In this document: piece by piece, positions 13,207 to 15,051 of the stretch
Position numbering within the stretch: the first letter of the stretch is position 1
Layout: the number at the start of each line of letters is the position of its first letter
Assembly (NCBI GenBank): GCA_023427085.1
Contig: JAEZBO010000279.1
Span: 1-15,051 of the forward strand
Reading direction: 5' to 3'
DNA from: Pseudomonadota bacterium
GTDB taxonomy: Bacteria; Pseudomonadota; Gammaproteobacteria; Burkholderiales; Burkholderiaceae_B
Length of the DNA stretch: 15,051 nucleotides
Program-made: the position numbers and the translations under genes
The notes under the pieces: model-generated
The model's database searches: none
What the model saw: the letters and a program-made list of their open reading frames with translations, nothing else
What the model was told of the DNA's origin: nothing

Positions 13207-13839
13207 ATGGCTTACGCCGTCAAAGAACTCTTCAAGACCCTGCAGGGCGAAGGCGCCCACGCCGGGCGCGCCGCCGTGTTCTGCCGTTTCGCCGGCTGTA
13301 ATCTCTGGAGCGGCCGCGAAAGCGACCGCGCCCAGGCCGTCTGCCGCTTCTGCGATACCGACTTCGTCGGCACCGATGGCGAAGGCGGCGGCAAGTTCGC
13401 CGGCGCCGAGCAACTTGCCGCCACGCTGGCGCGCTGCTGGGGCCCCGACCGCGCGCGCCGCTACGTGGTCTTCACCGGCGGCGAGCCGCTGCTGCAGCTC
13501 GATGCCGCGTTGATCGACGCCGTGCATGCGCAAGGTTTCGAGATCGCTATCGAGACCAACGGCACGCTGGCGGTGCCGCCCGGCATCGACTGGGTCTGCG
13601 TCAGTCCGAAAAGCACCGCGCCGCTGGCCGCGCTGGCCGGCGACGAGCTCAAGCTGGTCTATCCGCAGGCCGATGCGCCGCCGGAAACCTACGCCGGCCT
13701 GGACTTCCAGCATTTCTGGCTGCAGCCGATGGACGGTGCGGCGCGCGTGGCCAATACCGAACTGGCGGTTCAATACTGCATGCAGCATCCGCAATGGCGG
13801 CTGAGCCTGCAAACGCACAAATACATAGGCATTCCATGA
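13207..13839 (+). CDS. queE: 7-carboxy-7-deazaguanine synthase
   Basis: Radical SAM enzyme converting 6-carboxytetrahydropterin to 7-carboxy-7-deazaguanine, the ring contraction in the queuosine (preQ0) pathway. It is 210 residues. The 4Fe-4S cluster is held by C31, C46 and C49 in the CX14CX2C spacing (GCNLWSGRE... VCRFCDTDF) known from Burkholderia multivorans QueE, rather than the usual CX3CX2C. SAM-binding TGGEP is at 90-94, and KTLQGEGAHAGR (10-21) is the N-terminal substrate block. The ATG at 13207 gives this conserved N-terminus; an in-frame ATG at 13183 would add eight unrelated residues. Its stop overlaps the queD start as ATGA (13836-13839), so the two are translationally coupled. 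queC is not in the window. Confidence 0.97.
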   Translation: MAYAVKELFKTLQGEGAHAGRAAVFCRFAGCNLWSGRESDRAQAVCRFCDTDFVGTDGEGGGKFAGAEQLAATLARCWGPDRARRYVVFTGGEPLLQLDAALIDAVHAQGFEIAIETNGTLAVPPGIDWVCVSPKSTAPLAALAGDELKLVYPQADAPPETYAGLDFQHFWLQPMDGAARVANTELAVQYCMQHPQWRLSLQTHKYIGIP

Positions 13840-14279
13840 TTTCGATTACCCGCCGCCTGCACTTCGACGCGGGCCACCGCATCCCCGACCACCGCAGCCA
13901 ATGCCGCAACCTGCATGGCCATCGCTATGTGCTCGAGATCACGCTCGAGGGCGTGGTGGCCGACGCGCCGGGCCAGTCCGACAACGGCATGGTGATGGAC
14001 TTTTCCGACATCAAGGCGATCGCCAACACCCATATCGTCGATCGTTGGGACCACGCGTTTCTGGTGTTCGAAGGCGACCATGCGGTGCGCGGCTTTCTCG
14101 ACAGCCTGCCCGACCACAAGACCATCGTGCTGGACCGCATCCCCACGGCCGAGAACCTGGCGCGGATCGCCTACGACACGCTGGCGCCGCAATACGAAGG
14201 CCATTACGGCAAGCAGTTGCGGCTGGCGCGGGTGCGCCTGTACGAGACGCCCAATTGCTGGGCCGACTGCACCGGCTGA
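13836..14279 (+). CDS. queD: 6-carboxy-5,6,7,8-tetrahydropterin synthase
   Basis: Enzyme making 6-carboxytetrahydropterin from dihydroneopterin triphosphate, the step before QueE; 147 residues. Zinc ligands are H14 (FDAGHR), H27 and H29 (NLHGHRY), with catalytic C23 four residues before H27. The later MVMDFSDIK block and the terminal YETPNCWADC, with substrate-binding E137, complete the family pattern. The ATG overlaps the queE stop, indicating coupled translation and equal expression. In this family 6-pyruvoyltetrahydropterin synthases look similar, but the CxxxHGH spacing and the queE partner favour QueD. It ends two bases short of the convergent pdeM gene, with no space for a terminator. 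Confidence 0.96.
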   Translation: MISITRRLHFDAGHRIPDHRSQCRNLHGHRYVLEITLEGVVADAPGQSDNGMVMDFSDIKAIANTHIVDRWDHAFLVFEGDHAVRGFLDSLPDHKTIVLDRIPTAENLARIAYDTLAPQYEGHYGKQLRLARVRLYETPNCWADCTG

Positions 14280-14286
14280 GCTCAGC
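14275..14286. other. 12-base palindrome carrying both convergent stop codons
   Basis: GCTGAGCTCAGC is perfectly self-complementary and contains the queD TGA on the forward strand and the pdeM TGA on the reverse strand. No T-tract flanks it, so termination here would have to be Rho-dependent or occur inside the opposing gene. Confidence 0.8.
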
Positions 14287-14956
14287 GCGGCGGCACCGCG
14301 AAGATCTGATGGTCGGCCGCCAGACAGATCGTGTGGCCCGGCCGGGCCGGCACGACGAAGCCGCCGGTGAACTCACCGAAGGCCGGCAACACGCCGATGG
14401 CCGGGCCAAAATCGAAACACGGCAGGCGCAGCCTTTCGCGCCGTCCGCCTTGCAGCACATAGGCCGGATGCACGTGGCCGGCCAGCGCATAACGTTCGGG
14501 CGGCACCTGCTCGAGACGCGGCGGGATGTGCCAGAGATCGAAGGGGCCGACCGCCCACGGTTCGTCGACCGCGTGCACGCCCAGTTCGGCCGGCGGGTCG
14601 CCGGCGTGGCTGTCGTGATTGCCGCGCACCAGCACGCAATGCAGGTCCGGCCAGCGCGCGCGCCAGTCCGACAGGGCCTGTAGCACCGCCGGCGTGCGCG
14701 ACGCGCGCGCATGCAGAAAATCGCCCAGCACGAACAGCTCGCGCACCGGCAACTGCGTCAGCAGGGATTCGAGCCGCGCCAGCGTCAGGCCGGTGGTGCC
14801 GGCCGGCACGGGGATGCCTTGCGAGCGGAACGCGGCGGCCTTGCCCAGATGCGCATCGGCGATCAACAGGGCTTGGCGCGACGGCCACCACAAGGCTTTG
14901 TCGGGCAAGGCCACCAGCCGTTCGCCGGCGCGCAGGATGTCGATGTGATCGGGCAT
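14282..14956 (-). CDS. pdeM: Ligase-associated DNA damage response endonuclease PdeM
   Basis: Calcineurin-like metallophosphoesterase of 224 residues, normal for PdeM. The metal-binding motifs are in order: DAHLGK with D34 and H36, GDFLHAR (78-84), GNHD (112-115) and GHVHP (160-164). In many proteobacteria this gene sits with a DEXH helicase and an ATP-dependent DNA ligase (LigC/LigD-like) as a DNA-repair module. Here the ATG follows directly on a TAA that ends the upstream reverse-strand frame, and no Shine-Dalgarno sequence is present, so translation is probably coupled. It converges with queD. The nuclease class is clear; the biological substrate is not well defined even for the family. 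Confidence 0.94.
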   Translation of the reverse strand: MPDHIDILRAGERLVALPDKALWWPSRQALLIADAHLGKAAAFRSQGIPVPAGTTGLTLARLESLLTQLPVRELFVLGDFLHARASRTPAVLQALSDWRARWPDLHCVLVRGNHDSHAGDPPAELGVHAVDEPWAVGPFDLWHIPPRLEQVPPERYALAGHVHPAYVLQGGRRERLRLPCFDFGPAIGVLPAFGEFTGGFVVPARPGHTICLAADHQIFAVPPR

Positions 14957-15051
14957 TTATCGTTGGCGGGGGCGCGCCGCCGGCCGCGCGCGCGGGCGCC
15001 TGGCCGGCGCGGACGGGCCCAGGCTCGTATACACCTCTCCGAGCCCACGCG
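14957..15051 (-). CDS. C-terminal end of an upstream gene, probably the ligase-associated DEXH-box (Lhr-like) helicase; partial
   Basis: On the reverse strand a frame entering from the right edge reads RGLGEVYTSLGPSAPARR, then a tail of Arg, Ala and Pro, and stops at TAA (14959-14957), immediately before the pdeM ATG. Only 30 residues are visible. The identity rests mainly on context: the DEXH helicase is the usual gene directly 5' of pdeM, and the abutting stop and start fit an operon. The RGLGEVYTS stretch looks like real coding sequence, while the basic tail is low complexity. The alternative is a chance open frame in GC-rich DNA. Confidence 0.55.
   Translation of the reverse strand, partial: RGLGEVYTSLGPSAPARRPRARPAARPRQR

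Noticed and set aside
1..15051. CRISPR array, tRNA/rRNA gene, insertion sequence or prophage
   Set aside because: No regularly spaced direct repeats, no tRNA-like or rRNA sequence, no transposase or integrase reading frame, and no terminal repeats were seen.

Overview
The window is GC-rich bacterial chromosome, densely packed with housekeeping and accessory metabolic genes. The codon use, a QueE with the CX14CX2C cluster motif, a DUF1415 protein and the general gene mix suggest a betaproteobacterium of the Burkholderiales, most likely Alcaligenaceae (Bordetella/Achromobacter type). That placement is inferred from protein resemblance, not from a marker gene. I see no rRNA, tRNA, CRISPR array, insertion sequence, phage gene or attachment site. 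No gene-free stretch exceeds 300 bases.

Layout. 1-1132 (+): end of a polar amino-acid ABC permease and its overlapping ATPase. 1253-2098 (+): a class I SAM-dependent methyltransferase of the Methyltransf_32 type. 2224-4113 (-): a three-gene run of aldose-1-epimerase-like mutarotase, a small exported unknown protein and DUF1415. 4202-5059 (+): a divergent SDR/epimerase-like protein. 5085-5700 (-): arfB (ribosome rescue), then a 25-residue hydrophobic peptide gene behind an untranslated-leader hairpin. 5796-7373 (+): a siderophore-interacting ferric reductase under a clear Fur box, then an NRDE/TANGO2 protein. 7375-11448 (-): MHS-family transporter, histone-deacetylase-like amidohydrolase, LysR regulator and SMI1/KNR4 protein, probably one transcription unit with a good sigma70 promoter. 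11645-13020 (-): ArsR-type regulator and old-yellow-enzyme alkene reductase, with a palindrome inside the promoter spacer and a strong terminator at the end. 13207-14279 (+): queE-queD (7-deazaguanine/queuosine pathway), overlapping by ATGA. 14282-15051 (-): pdeM and the extreme C-terminus of what is probably its partner, the ligase-associated DEXH helicase.

How they fit together. The best regulatory stories are iron (Fur box to siderophore-iron reductase), electrophile or redox response (ArsR with a single Cys next to an ene-reductase), and uptake plus deacetylation (MHS importer, APAH/HDAC-like enzyme, LysR). I found no unambiguous new defence or mobile system. The least explained items are the 25-residue membrane peptide, the exported two-Cys protein, and the transporter/deacetylase/LysR/SMI1 cluster.
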